A stretch of DNA of 64,000 nucleotides from Acuticoccus sp965213555 (GCF_965213555.1 NZ_OZ243890.1:2418001-2482000); one strand, 5' to 3'; counted from the stretch's first letter, positions 18,190 through 27,623 are shown. Notes: generated from the sequence alone by a model not told the origin. Numbers and translations are program-made.

Positions 18190-18625
18190 GGCGTCGGGCC
18201 GATCCTGGCGCGGGGCGACCTGCTCAACGGCTGCACAGCGGGTGAGCCCTTGAGCGGGGCCCCGTAAGGCCGTCCTCGCGCGTCGTCGTGGCCACGACGG
18301 CGTGCCGCAGGGCCTCAGCGGTGCGGCGCCCGCGTTAGGCTCCCGAACAAGCTGAGCCGTCTCGTTCGCCCTGCACCGCCCGCCTTCCCAGGCGAACGAG
18401 CTGCCGAGCACGGCGTGCCAGCCGCTGAGCGGCGCGAGCCACCGCAGCCATGTCTGCGCGCCAACGCGGTGCGAAACATCGCCTCGACGCTCGCGCGCCG
18501 CCTGTCGCCTTAGGGTTGTCAGCCGCCTTAGGCGATGCGGGTTGTCAGCCGCAAGGTCGCGGCTCAGGATGCCGCGGCGTAGCCTCGGGTGCGCCCGGAA
18601 GGACGATCGACGGAGCGAGCAGCCG
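18190..18625. other. Intergenic region upstream of the polymerase gene
   Basis: About 435 bases with no supported gene. A 14-base direct repeat (GGGTTGTCAGCCGC) occurs at 18513–18526 and 18539–18552, 26 bases apart, with CGCCTTAGG nearby. A promoter for the gene at 18626 is expected here but none is evident. Confidence 0.4.
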
Positions 18626-19918
18626 ATGGCCATGGTCAAGTTCCCCAAGCGCATCGTCGTGACCCCTCCGCACAACTGGCTCTACACGACGCTCGCAATC
18701 ACCGTCTCGCTGTTCGCGTTCGCGTACTCCACACGGTTCGGCAAGCTTCCCATCCTGGCGCTCTACGGGGTTTGGGCGCTGCCGGTTGCCGTGGAGCCGC
18801 GCCTCCTCCTGCGCAACGTTGGGGCGGTCGCCATCGTTTGCGCGTTCGCCGGGCTCGCCATCGCCTCGACGCTGTGGTCGGACAACCCGTCGACCACGTT
18901 GCGCAACGCGATCCAGTACGGCACGACGATCGCCTGCGCTGTGATCGCCGCACGGGTCACTACGGTGCGCAGCTTCGCCTTCGGCGGGCTCGTCGGCTCG
19001 GCGGTGGTGATCGCCTACTCGCTCCACATCGGACGCTACGAGTACGACGCCATCGACAGCACCTACGCGCTCGTCGGCGCGTTCGGCTCCAAGAACCAAC
19101 TCGGGTTCTACGCCTCCTTGGGCGTGCTGCTCGGGGTCGTCCTCGTCCTGATGCGTGCGCCCTTCCTCGCCGAGAAGGTGCTCGCCGCGGCGGTCGTGAC
19201 GCTCGCCGCGTTCGTCCTCTTAAAGACGCAGTCCGCGACCTCCGTCGCGACCATCATCGTGGCGCTCGCCTTCGCGGTGACGCTGTTCACCGCCGGCCGC
19301 ACCCCGCCGACGCAGCGTTTCCTCGTCCTCTGCGCGGGGGGCGTCCTGTTCGTCGGCGTGGCAGCGGCGGCGCTCGACGCCGGCGCGTTCGCTGGCGTGC
19401 TCAACGTCTTCGGCAAGGATGCGACGCTCACGGGCCGCACGTACCTGTGGCGCGAAGGGATCATCGCAGCCGGTGAGAACCCGATCCTCGGCATGGGCTA
19501 CAACGCCTTCTGGACGCACGGCTTCGCCCACGCCGAGCGGCTTTGGGACGAGTTCTACATCACCAAGCGGACCGGGTTCCACTTCCACAACACGTACATC
19601 GAGGCGGTGGTCGGGCTCGGACTGGTCGGCCTTGCGGCGCTGGTCGGACTGCTCGTGCTCTACTGGACGCTGGCCGTGCGAGCCGTGTTTCGCGGGCGCC
19701 TCACCGCCGGCCTCATCCTCACGCTGGCGATGGGCGCGCTCCTCCTCATGCGCTCGTTCGTGGAGATCGACTTCCTGACGCCCTACACCGTGGGCACGTT
19801 CCTGCTGTACTACTCGACCATGAAGCTCATGGAGGGCGAGCCCGTGCCGCTCGCCGAGGACGCGCCGTCGAGGCCGGTCAGTCGGCCTGGCGGCGCCGTC
19901 CTGCGACCCACCGGCTGA
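18626..19918 (+). CDS. exoQ: O-antigen ligase/polymerase family protein, ExoQ-like
   Basis: 430-residue polytopic inner-membrane protein with about ten to twelve hydrophobic segments. The large periplasmic loop region carries FGSKNQLGFYASLGVLLG and later TGRTYLWREGI and GMGYNAFW, hallmarks of the Wzy_C/ExoQ group. ExoQ polymerises succinoglycan repeat units in rhizobia, and a similar role fits here among exo-type genes. The start ATG at 18626 has GGAGCGAG about ten bases upstream; an in-frame ATG at 18542 lacks similarity. It is the only rightward gene facing the leftward exoO-to-exoL-like block, and its last 41 bases overlap the end of the exoO-like gene on the other strand. Confidence 0.82.
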   Translation: MAMVKFPKRIVVTPPHNWLYTTLAITVSLFAFAYSTRFGKLPILALYGVWALPVAVEPRLLLRNVGAVAIVCAFAGLAIASTLWSDNPSTTLRNAIQYGTTIACAVIAARVTTVRSFAFGGLVGSAVVIAYSLHIGRYEYDAIDSTYALVGAFGSKNQLGFYASLGVLLGVVLVLMRAPFLAEKVLAAAVVTLAAFVLLKTQSATSVATIIVALAFAVTLFTAGRTPPTQRFLVLCAGGVLFVGVAAAALDAGAFAGVLNVFGKDATLTGRTYLWREGIIAAGENPILGMGYNAFWTHGFAHAERLWDEFYITKRTGFHFHNTYIEAVVGLGLVGLAALVGLLVLYWTLAVRAVFRGRLTAGLILTLAMGALLLMRSFVEIDFLTPYTVGTFLLYYSTMKLMEGEPVPLAEDAPSRPVSRPGGAVLRPTG

Positions 19919-20837
19919 GGCGCCGGGCTCGAGCCGTCACCGGAAAGCGGAAGTGCCATAGCGCCAGTGGCCGTCGAACGAGCGGGAGCGCCGCGCCGGC
20001 GACGTCGCGCTGCTTGATCGCCTCGAGCGCCGTGACGAAGGCCTCGGCCCGTTCAAGCGCACGACGCCGCTCGCGCACGAGCGGAGCAAGCTGCGCTGCA
20101 GGGTGGCGGGCGACGAAGCGCTCGTCCGCAGCGGCCATCGCGGCCACGTGCGCGGCGTCGAGCCGTGCGGAGGTGGACGCGGCGTGGCGGACGTAGCGGT
20201 AGCCGGGCGTCGGATCGACCACGCATCGCGCGCCGGCGGCGAGCAGGTCGGCGAGGAAGACGTAGTCTTCGCCGATCCTGAGCGAGGTGTCGTAGGAGGC
20301 GCCGGTCCGCTCGACGAGCTCGCGCCGCACGACGGGCTTCACGTAGCCCAGCGTGAAGGCGCCGGTGAACGGGTGGTTGCCGCGCACGAACGCGGCGAGC
20401 GTCAGCACGCCAGGCCGCGCGAGCGGCCCTCGAGCGAACATCGGATGGGACGGACGGTCCGGTCCGACGACCTCGAGGTTGTCGACCACGACGTCCGCGG
20501 CCTCACGCTCGGCGAGCGCGATCATGCGGGCCAGCCGGTCCGGCGCGAAGGTGTCGTCCGCGTCGAGGACGGCGACCCATCGGCCGCGAGCGGCGAGGAA
20601 GGCGGCGTTGCGTGCCCCCCCTGGCCCGACGTTGGCCGGTAGGGCGATGACGCTGACCGCCCCGTGGCCGACCGCGCGCGCCGCTTGCGCGGTGCCGTCT
20701 TGCGAAGCGTCGTCCACGACGATGACCTCGACGCGCACGCGCTCCTGCGCGAGGGCGCTGTCCACCGCGGCGCGGATGGTCGAGGCCGCGTTGTGGGCGG
20801 CGATCGCGACGGTGACGTCAGCGGCTGGCGACGGCAT
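19878..20837 (-). CDS. exoO: Glycosyltransferase family 2, ExoO-like
   Basis: 319 residues, GT-A fold. VTVAIAAHNAASTIRAAVDS opens the nucleotide-binding domain, followed by VEVIVVDDASQDGT, then PANVGPGGARNAAF, and the metal-binding VLDADDTF. The middle GNHPFTGAFTLGYVKPVVRR and RIGEDYVFLADLL resemble ExoO of succinoglycan synthesis, which adds a glucose to the lipid-linked intermediate. It is last in a tightly packed leftward block (exoL-, exoA-, exoM-like, then this gene), with the start overlapping the end of the exoM-like gene. Its 3' end overlaps the convergent polymerase gene by 41 bases. Confidence 0.8.
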   Translation of the reverse strand: MPSPAADVTVAIAAHNAASTIRAAVDSALAQERVRVEVIVVDDASQDGTAQAARAVGHGAVSVIALPANVGPGGARNAAFLAARGRWVAVLDADDTFAPDRLARMIALAEREAADVVVDNLEVVGPDRPSHPMFARGPLARPGVLTLAAFVRGNHPFTGAFTLGYVKPVVRRELVERTGASYDTSLRIGEDYVFLADLLAAGARCVVDPTPGYRYVRHAASTSARLDAAHVAAMAAADERFVARHPAAQLAPLVRERRRALERAEAFVTALEAIKQRDVAGAALPLVRRPLALWHFRFPVTARARRLSRWVAGRRRQAD

Positions 20838-21765
20838 CCTCGCCCCCGTAGATCGTCAGCTTGCGCATGCCGGCGAGCCGCGACAGGACCCCGGCGTGGA
20901 GGGCGCCGCGCAGGAGCCAGAACGCGCGGCGCTCCGCGGAAGGCAATGACGCCAGGCCGGCCGCGGCGCAGGCTCCGACCTTGGCGAGCGCCAGCGCCAC
21001 CTCGCGCGCCCTGCCCCCCGGGCCTTTGATCGACGCGGCGATCAACATGCCGTGGCTCTGGCCCGACCTGAAGCGTCGCCGCGCGAGCCAGCGCAGGGTC
21101 GCGCGGCCCGGCTCCACGCGCTCGCACACCACCGCGTCCGGCGCGTAGGCGATCCTCGCTCCGGCGCGCCAGGCGCGGTGGAAGAACTCGGTGTCCTCGC
21201 CGCCGCTGCGCCCGAGGTCGAGGCGGAAGCGCTGCCCCTCGAGGGGCCCCACATCCCGTCGGAACAGGACGTTCGAGGTGTAGCCCGTCTGGATCTGCCC
21301 GCCGCGCGTGGGCGGCTCGGCGGAATGGAAGTCGCCGCGGCGCATCCACTCGGGAACGTCGTCGTGGTAGCTGGCCCGGACGGGGCCGAGCACCACCTCG
21401 GCGCCGGTGCGCTCGGCGGCATCGAGGAGCGCGGCGAGCCAGCCTCGAGCCGCCGTCTCGTCGTCGTCGAGCACGGCGATCCATGGCGCCCTTGCCGCCT
21501 CCAGCGCGGCGTTGCGCGCCAGCGAGATGTTGCGTGCCGGCGCGTGCAGGTAGGTCAGCGCGACCCCCTCGCGCGCGGCGGCGGCCTCGATGCGTTCGCG
21601 GGCGCCGTCGTGCTCATCGTTGTCGGCGACGATGACGCGCATCCGCACCCCGCCGAGCTCCTGGTGCGCGAGGGAGCGCAACGTCGCCGCGATGCTCTCG
21701 CGCCGGAACGTGCACACGCACACGTCGACGGACCGCTCGGCCATGTGCGGCGACCGTTGCGGCAT
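20818..21765 (-). CDS. exoM: Glycosyltransferase family 2, ExoM-like
   Basis: 315 residues. After MAERS the domain begins VDVCVCTFRRESIAATLRSL, followed by VIVADNDEHDG, ARNISLARNAALEAA and the metal motif AVLDDDETA. The pattern ARNIS-ARNA is diagnostic for the ExoM group, which adds a glucose to the growing succinoglycan unit on undecaprenyl diphosphate. The ATG at 21765 overlaps the stop of the exoA-like gene by one base (TGATG), favouring translational coupling; a second in-frame ATG at 21744 is possible. The C-terminal third (SAERRAFWLLRGALHAG) is helical and may contact the membrane. Confidence 0.82.
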   Translation of the reverse strand: MPQRSPHMAERSVDVCVCTFRRESIAATLRSLAHQELGGVRMRVIVADNDEHDGARERIEAAAAREGVALTYLHAPARNISLARNAALEAARAPWIAVLDDDETAARGWLAALLDAAERTGAEVVLGPVRASYHDDVPEWMRRGDFHSAEPPTRGGQIQTGYTSNVLFRRDVGPLEGQRFRLDLGRSGGEDTEFFHRAWRAGARIAYAPDAVVCERVEPGRATLRWLARRRFRSGQSHGMLIAASIKGPGGRAREVALALAKVGACAAAGLASLPSAERRAFWLLRGALHAGVLSRLAGMRKLTIYGGEDAVASR

Positions 21766-22784
21766 CAACGGCGGCCGATCCCGAACAGGCCCTCGACGAA
21801 CCCCAGCGACCACGCGAAGTGCATGACGACGGCGGCCGGGCCGGACAGGAGCACGCAAGGCTCGTGCTGCACGAGGCCGAGGACCGCGCCGTAGCCGAGC
21901 GAGGCGGCGAGCCACAGGAGCGCAGGGAGTGCCATCAGCGCACCGAGCCAGGGCAGGCCGAGCGCGATCGCCAGCGGCGCCACGACGGCTGCAAGGGAGG
22001 ACGGCGCGACCATGACGAGGATGATCTGGCGCAGCTTCAACGGCTTGCGGTGTTTGACATGCGTGCGTGCGCGGCCACGGCCGTAGCGCCGGTACTGGCG
22101 GAAGAGCTCACCCGCCGTCGAGCGCGGGAAGTAGATCGGTCGAACCTTGTCGGTCAGCCAGAGGCGCCCCCCGCTCGCGGTGAGCCGCGCGTCGAACTCG
22201 GCGTCCTCGTTGTGCGTGAAGGTCTCGTCGTACCCGCCGAGCCGGCGGAACGCCGCCATGCGCATCAGCGCGTGGTGCCCGTGATCGACGTAGGCCGCGG
22301 ACGCGTCCCTCCGGTGGCTCGAGCCGCCGTTGCCGAGCCGCGCGTTCTGCGCCGCGGCCACCGCGCGCTGGAAGCAGCCGAGCCCCACCGTGCGCATCCC
22401 GACCACGACGGAGTCGGCCCCCGTTGCCTCGGCCTCGCGCACCAGCTGACGGCAGTAGTCCGCGGGGTAGACGCTGTGCGCGTCGATGCGGATCAGGAGG
22501 TCGGCCTCCTCCCCGTAGAGCTCGACGGCGCGGTTGATCCCGGCGCTCTGGATGCGCTGCGGGTTGTGCATGAGGTCGACCCTCGCCTCCTGTCGGGCGA
22601 TCGCCTCCACCTGCTCGAGCGTCCCGTCCTCGCTGCCGCCGTCGGCGACGACGATGCGCAGGGGCAGGTCCTTCGCGTTGGTCAGGATCTGCTTCAGCAG
22701 CCCCGAGATGTGCGCCGCCTCGTTGAGCGTGGGGATGACGACGAGGATCGCCTTCGCGCGCATGACGACGAGCGGCGCGGTCAT
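21765..22784 (-). CDS. exoA: Glycosyltransferase family 2, ExoA-like
   Basis: 339 residues. ILVVIPTLNEAAHISGLLKQ, VVADGGSEDGT and LIRIDAHSVYP start a GT-A domain, followed by FTHNEDAEFDARL and YFPRSTAGELFRQYRRYGRG, a signature of ExoA proteins. Two or three C-terminal membrane segments (IILVMVAPSSLAAVVAPLAI and following) anchor it, as in ExoA, the enzyme that adds the first glucose onto lipid-linked galactose. The start ATG at 22784 overlaps the upstream stop (ATGA). A second ATG at 22763 is close to the domain start. Confidence 0.87.
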   Translation of the reverse strand: MTAPLVVMRAKAILVVIPTLNEAAHISGLLKQILTNAKDLPLRIVVADGGSEDGTLEQVEAIARQEARVDLMHNPQRIQSAGINRAVELYGEEADLLIRIDAHSVYPADYCRQLVREAEATGADSVVVGMRTVGLGCFQRAVAAAQNARLGNGGSSHRRDASAAYVDHGHHALMRMAAFRRLGGYDETFTHNEDAEFDARLTASGGRLWLTDKVRPIYFPRSTAGELFRQYRRYGRGRARTHVKHRKPLKLRQIILVMVAPSSLAAVVAPLAIALGLPWLGALMALPALLWLAASLGYGAVLGLVQHEPCVLLSGPAAVVMHFAWSLGFVEGLFGIGRR

Positions 22785-23926
22785 GACGCCCTCGCCATCG
22801 CCTGCCCGCCGCCCGCAGTCGCGAGCCGCTCGACAAGAGCCCGGCAGTCCGCGTCGGTGGCGACGAAGGTGGTGCGCGGGATGGTTGCGACCCGGTCGCC
22901 CTCCGCCCGGTAGCGCGCCTCGTGGAGCGTCGAGAACGTGCGGACGAGTTCCTCTTGGAGGTCGTCGCCGAACACCATGCCGAAGCCCCAGGCCTCGAGC
23001 GCCCTCGCCGTCTGCGTCCCGCGCCGCGCCAGCGGAACCGCGCGGTAGGCGCCGGCCTCGTAGAGCCGGTTGGGCAGCAGCCACTCCGAGTTGCCGCCCG
23101 CCTCGAAGTAGTCGATCGCCCATACGAAGTGCACGTCGTGATAGATCGCCGGAAGGTCGTCCGGGTTCGCATAGGGCCCGTGGTAGGTCGCGTGCGGCCA
23201 TCGTGCCACCGTGTCCTCGAAGTCGTCGAACACCGCGGACGACGGGCGTCCGCGAATGACGACCTCGACGCGTCCGTCGAGGGCGGAGGCGAGGGTGCCG
23301 AGGAGCTCGAGGGAGCGCGCGCAGCGCAGCGCGCCGAACACCCCGATGCGCCATGGCGGCCCGGCAGCCCGCGGCGCGGCGAGCGGCTCGGGCGCGTTCA
23401 GCACCTTGTTCTCGACGAGGAGCGTCGGCAGCCGCACCGCCGACGTCGGGTCGAAGTACTCCTCCACGAAGGCCGGCGAGCTCACCAAGAGGAGGTCCGC
23501 AGCGGCGGCGAGCCGACCCTCGACGGTGCGCAGCACCCGCGCCCGGCCGGAGCGCCCGAGCAGAAGGCGGTGGACGTCGAGGACCTCGTAGGTCAACGGC
23601 GGGGAGGAGGGGTCGCGCGCCTTCAGCGCCTGGGCGAGCGGCATCGTCTCGAGGTTGCGGGCGACGATGGCGTCGACCGGGCCGAGCGTGCGCGACAGCC
23701 GCCCCGCCGAGGCGCGGGCGCTTGCGACGGCCATCGCGCGTTGGGTGAACGCGGCGTCGGCGGTGCGGTCGAGGGCGATGGGGCGGACGCCAGCAACGGT
23801 TGCCGGCGGGGATGCGCCACGGTAAAAGCCCAGCAGTGCCACATTCGCGCCACCAATCCGCAGCATGTCGACGCGTCGCGCCACGGCAGGGTCGCCGAGG
23901 TCATGTACTAAATATGCAATCCGCAA
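22781..23926 (-). CDS. exoL: Glycosyltransferase, ExoL-like
   Basis: About 381 residues from the putative TTG at 23926. The protein begins LRIAYLVHDLGDPAVARRVD, has IGVFGALRCARSLELL and VIRGRP at the second Rossmann unit, and ends with WAIDYFEAGGNSEWLLPNRL plus YEAGAYRAVPLA, as in ExoL-type glucosyltransferases. The start is uncertain: the frame is open to an ATG at 24115, but those 63 extra residues are Arg/Thr-rich and unlike the family, and TTG at 23926 lacks a clear ribosome site. It is the first gene of the leftward block, divergent from the exoU-like gene, and its stop overlaps the exoA-like start. Confidence 0.78.
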   Translation of the reverse strand: MRIAYLVHDLGDPAVARRVDMLRIGGANVALLGFYRGASPPATVAGVRPIALDRTADAAFTQRAMAVASARASAGRLSRTLGPVDAIVARNLETMPLAQALKARDPSSPPLTYEVLDVHRLLLGRSGRARVLRTVEGRLAAAADLLLVSSPAFVEEYFDPTSAVRLPTLLVENKVLNAPEPLAAPRAAGPPWRIGVFGALRCARSLELLGTLASALDGRVEVVIRGRPSSAVFDDFEDTVARWPHATYHGPYANPDDLPAIYHDVHFVWAIDYFEAGGNSEWLLPNRLYEAGAYRAVPLARRGTQTARALEAWGFGMVFGDDLQEELVRTFSTLHEARYRAEGDRVATIPRTTFVATDADCRALVERLATAGGGQAMARAS

Positions 23927-24300
23927 GGGTCGTGCCCCAAGTGTTCGTCGTTCGTCGAGGGGTCGCCCCTGGCGTGTGGTCGGGGCTCGTGTCGTCTGAG
24001 GAGTGCCAACTATATGGCGGCGCCGGCTTGGCCGTGCATCAACATTTGACAGCCTGCTCGACCCTGCCGCATGGGCAAGCAACGTGCGGTGCAACAACCC
24101 GCCGGGATCATTCAACTTTTGTTATGGCGACTGTGGTCCGTGGCGGTAACCTGTCTGAGGATGTGCCAAGGTATGACGGAAGCGCCCGCCTTGCCGACAG
24201 CCTCCAGCGTGACGAGGACGTGGCATGGTTCGGTCGCCCAGCGCGGCCGAGGGAGCCGAGGGACATGGCGGTGCTTGTCGGCCGTGGCTAGTTCGAACGT
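23927..24300. promoter_or_regulatory. Divergent promoter region between exoL- and exoU-like genes
   Basis: 374 bases, less GC-rich than the flanks (TGCCAACTATATGG near 24003–24016; CATTTGACAGC near 24044–24054). The two divergent glycosyltransferase transcription units must start here. TTGACA-like text near 24047 could be a -35 element but no matching -10 was found at proper spacing. If the exoL-like gene starts at 24115, part of this region is coding. Confidence 0.4.
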
Positions 24301-25347
24301 ATGACGCCAGCCGCACCCGTCGCGCCGTCCGAAGCGCGCCGCACCTGCGTGATCGTCCCAGCCTACAACGCTGAGGGGACGGTCGCCCGCGCGGTGCGCT
24401 CGGCGCTGATGCAGCCCGAGGCGACGCGGGTCATCGTCGTCGACGACGCCTCGAGCGATGGCACCGCCGAAGCTGCACGCGCGGCCGACGACGGAACGGG
24501 GCGCCTCACGGTCCACGTGCTCTGCGCGAACGGCGGCCCTGCGGCAGCCCGCAACGCGGCGATCGCGCGCTCCGACGAGCCGGTCATCGCCATCCTCGAC
24601 GCCGACGACCGCTTCGCGCCGGGCCGGCTCTCGCAGCTTCTGTGCGTGCCGGATTGGGACCTCATCGCCGACAACATCGCGTTCGTGCGTGAGGAGGACC
24701 TCACCGACGCGGCGCTCCCACCGATGGCGCGTCCCGCCGCGGTGACGACCCTCGACCTCGAGGGGTTCGTGCGCGGCAACATGACCCGGCGCGGGCGCGG
24801 GCGCCGCGAGCTGGGCTTCCTGCACCCCCTGATGCGCCGTGAGTTCCTCGAGCGCGCGGGCCTCGCCTACGCGCCAGACATGCGCCTCGGCGAGGACTAC
24901 GACCTCTACACCCGCGCGCTCCTCGCCGGGGCGCGCTACAAGCTCGTGGATGCCGTGGGCTACCACGCGGTGGAGCGGGCGGGGTCGCTCAGCGGCACCC
25001 ACCGCACGGCCGACCTCGCGCGGCTGTGCCAGGTGGACACGGCGCTGCTCGGCGACCACCGGCTCGCCGGCTGCGAGCGGGTGGCGGTCCTCGCCCACCG
25101 GGCCAACACCGCGCGGCGCTACCACCTGCGCGCGTTCCTCGACGCGAAGCGGCACGGCGGGATGGCGCGGGCGGCGGCCTACCTCGCCGCCCATCCAGCG
25201 CATGGTCCGAGCGTCGTGGTCGACCTCGGGCGCGCGAAGTGGGATGGGCGCCACGCATCGTCCAGGGATCGCCGGCCCAGGACCTTGTTCGACGGGACGG
25301 TGCTTGCGGCGGCGCCGCAAGCCACGGCGCGGGGAGACACCGAATGA
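24301..25347 (+). CDS. exoU: Glycosyltransferase family 2, ExoU-like
   Basis: 348 residues. TCVIVPAYNAEGTVARAVRS, IVVDDASSDGT and NGGPAAARNAAIA lead to the metal motif AILDADDRF. The central part has GNMTRRGRGRRELGFLHPLM and RLGEDYDLYTRALL, as in ExoU, which adds a late glucose of the succinoglycan side chain. No membrane segment is visible. Its stop overlaps the start of the ExoP-like gene (ATGA), so the pair is cotranscribed and coupled. The start ATG at 24301 has no strong ribosome site. Confidence 0.78.
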   Translation: MTPAAPVAPSEARRTCVIVPAYNAEGTVARAVRSALMQPEATRVIVVDDASSDGTAEAARAADDGTGRLTVHVLCANGGPAAARNAAIARSDEPVIAILDADDRFAPGRLSQLLCVPDWDLIADNIAFVREEDLTDAALPPMARPAAVTTLDLEGFVRGNMTRRGRGRRELGFLHPLMRREFLERAGLAYAPDMRLGEDYDLYTRALLAGARYKLVDAVGYHAVERAGSLSGTHRTADLARLCQVDTALLGDHRLAGCERVAVLAHRANTARRYHLRAFLDAKRHGGMARAAAYLAAHPAHGPSVVVDLGRAKWDGRHASSRDRRPRTLFDGTVLAAAPQATARGDTE

Positions 25348-27611
25348 CGATTGTTCGCGATCCTCACGAGCCCTGGGCCGGGGCTCCCCTGCCGGCGTCC
25401 GTCCCTCCGGGCTACGTCGGTTGGTCGGCGGCCGAGGCGCGGGGGAGGAACGGCGGCACCGGCGAGTACCTCGACCTCGGCCTCGTGCTGCGCATGGTGA
25501 GGCGGCAGGCTTGGCTCGTGGCCCTGTGCGTCATCGTCGGCATTGCGCTGGCGGTCGCCTACGTCGTCACCGCGCAGCCGCTCTACACGTCCTCGGCGAC
25601 GGTCCTGCTCGACGAGGAGCGCGCCGAGCTCCTCGACCTCGTCTCGTCGCTGCCGAGCGCCGCGCTCGGCGACGCGTCGGTGCAGAGCGAGGTGGAGATC
25701 CTGAAGAGTCACGAGCTCGCGTTGCGCGTGGTGGATCGCACGAACCTCACCGAGCGCGCCGAGGCCCTCGACACCGAGCCGACGTTGATCGCAGCCGTCA
25801 TCGGCACGGCGCGCGGCTTCGTCGGCGGCGTCATCGACGCGATGTCGGCCGAGCCGGACGTCGCGGCGGAGGCGGCGGCCGAGGCGCCGCTCGACCCGAG
25901 GCGCGCCCTCGCCGAGACGCTGCGGCGCAACCTCGTCGTCGAGCGCGTCGGCCGCAGCTACGTGCTGCAGCTCTCCTACGAGGCGCCGAGCCCGACGCTC
26001 GCAGCGGAGATCGCGCAGGCCTACACCGCCTCCTACCTCGCCTTCCAACTCGAGGCGAACGCGAGCGCGGCCGAGAGCGCGGTGCGCTGGCTTCGCGGGC
26101 GCGTCGACACCCGTCGACAGGCGAGCGTCGACGCGACGCGCGAGCTCGAGCGCTTCCGCCGCGTGAACGACCTCATCTCCGTCGGCAGCCGCCTGTTGTC
26201 CGAGCAGCAGCTCTCCGAGGTGATGAGCCAGCTCATCCTCGCTGAGGCGGAGGCGGCCCGCGCGGGCTCGGTGTGGTCGCAGGCCAACGCCGTGCTCGAC
26301 GACGGGGCGGACGAGGCGCTCGCTGCCTTGACCCCGTCCGGCGAGGGTCGCGCATCGGCGGCGGTCGAGGAGCTCAAGGGCGCCTACCTCGGCGCGCTGC
26401 GGCGCAGGCGGACCATCGTCGAGGAGTTCGGCACGGACCACCCGGAGGCGCTCCGGCTCGACCGGGAGCTCGTGCAGACCGAGGCGATGATCCGGGAGGA
26501 GCTCGGACGCCAGGTGGTCGCCGCGAAGAACGCCTACGACGCTGCGAACAGCCGCGTCGTGGCCCTGCGGGAAGGCCTCACCGCGGCGATGACGAACTCG
26601 ACCGCCGGCGAGGAGACCTTGTCGCGCCTACGTCAGCTCGAGCAGACCAACACGACGTTCTCGGAGATGTACCAGGACGCGCTGACGCGGCTCGAGAAGG
26701 CGGTGCAGCAGCAGTCGGTGCCCCTCGTCGCGGCTCGCGTCATCACCGAGGCGAACCTGCCCAAGGGCGAGAGCAGCCCGTCGAAGTCGCGTTCGCTCGC
26801 GATCGGGGTGTTCCTCGGCCTCGTGTTCGGCGCGGGGCTCGGAGCGTTGCGCGAGGTGCGCCGTGACGCGCTGGAGACCAAGGAGGACGTGCGCCAGATG
26901 ATCGGCCAGCCGCTGGTCGCGGTGGTGCCGCGCAGCAGGCTGCGCCCGAAGGCGTCCTCGCCGAGCCTCGTGCCGCTGCGTCGGCGCAGCAGGAAGCCGC
27001 CGCAGCACCGGCCTCCGGCGGAGCTTTCGGCTGCGTTGCGGTCCGTCAAGCTCGCCATCGACGAGCACAACCCGCGGCAGGGTGGCCGGACGGTGGCGTT
27101 CCTGTCGGCGCGCCCGAACGAGGGCAAGACGACGCTGTCCATCTACCTCGCTTCGATGCTGGCCGAACACGGGTTCAGGACGCTGCTCATCGACGCCGAC
27201 CCGCACAGCTTCGCGGCGACGCGCATCCTGCGGCCCGACGCCTCCATGGACCTTGCCTCCAACGTCGAAGGCGAGCGTAGGCCCGAGGTCGACGAGCTTC
27301 CGCAGGTCGGGGCCGATCCGTGGTACGTCCTGCCGTTGTCGCCGAAGGCGCGTCCGTTCGCGGGCATCGTGCAGGCTGGGACCGAGGGGATCACGGCCGA
27401 GATCAAGCGCTACCGGGCAAGCTTTGACTACATCATCTTCGACGGCGTCGCGGCGAGCATCGGTCGCGAGGCGGCAGCGCTGGCGCCCCACGTCGCGACC
27501 GCGGTCATCGTGAACCGCCGTCGCCACGCCAGCGCCAGCGAAGTACGCGACGTCGCGGAGGCGAGCCAGTGGCAGGGCAAGCTCGCCGGCGTCATCTTGA
27601 ACAAGGCCTGA
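25344..27611 (+). CDS. exoP: Polysaccharide co-polymerase / autokinase, ExoP-like
   Basis: 755 residues. After a 45-residue cytoplasmic lead there is a membrane segment (LVALCVIVGIALAVAYVV), a large periplasmic Wzz region with coiled coils and the Pro-rich exit motif ANLPKGESSPSKS, and a second membrane segment (IGVFLGLVFGAGLGAL). The cytoplasmic ATPase domain has Walker A ARPNEGKTT (~590), then LLIDADPHS and DYIIFDGVA. No Tyr-rich tail follows the last residues (GKLAGVILNKA), so it may lack classical autophosphorylation. ExoP sets succinoglycan chain length with ExoQ. The ATG at 25344 has GGGGAG nine bases upstream. It is the second such protein in the window (see 3731). Confidence 0.88.
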   Translation: MTIVRDPHEPWAGAPLPASVPPGYVGWSAAEARGRNGGTGEYLDLGLVLRMVRRQAWLVALCVIVGIALAVAYVVTAQPLYTSSATVLLDEERAELLDLVSSLPSAALGDASVQSEVEILKSHELALRVVDRTNLTERAEALDTEPTLIAAVIGTARGFVGGVIDAMSAEPDVAAEAAAEAPLDPRRALAETLRRNLVVERVGRSYVLQLSYEAPSPTLAAEIAQAYTASYLAFQLEANASAAESAVRWLRGRVDTRRQASVDATRELERFRRVNDLISVGSRLLSEQQLSEVMSQLILAEAEAARAGSVWSQANAVLDDGADEALAALTPSGEGRASAAVEELKGAYLGALRRRRTIVEEFGTDHPEALRLDRELVQTEAMIREELGRQVVAAKNAYDAANSRVVALREGLTAAMTNSTAGEETLSRLRQLEQTNTTFSEMYQDALTRLEKAVQQQSVPLVAARVITEANLPKGESSPSKSRSLAIGVFLGLVFGAGLGALREVRRDALETKEDVRQMIGQPLVAVVPRSRLRPKASSPSLVPLRRRSRKPPQHRPPAELSAALRSVKLAIDEHNPRQGGRTVAFLSARPNEGKTTLSIYLASMLAEHGFRTLLIDADPHSFAATRILRPDASMDLASNVEGERRPEVDELPQVGADPWYVLPLSPKARPFAGIVQAGTEGITAEIKRYRASFDYIIFDGVAASIGREAAALAPHVATAVIVNRRRHASASEVRDVAEASQWQGKLAGVILNKA

Positions 27612-27623
27612 ACGTGTTGCTGC

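Noticed and set aside
18513..18552. 14-base direct repeat GGGTTGTCAGCCGC, twice
   Set aside because: Only two copies 26 bases apart with no further copies seen; recorded in the intergenic entry but not claimed as an element.
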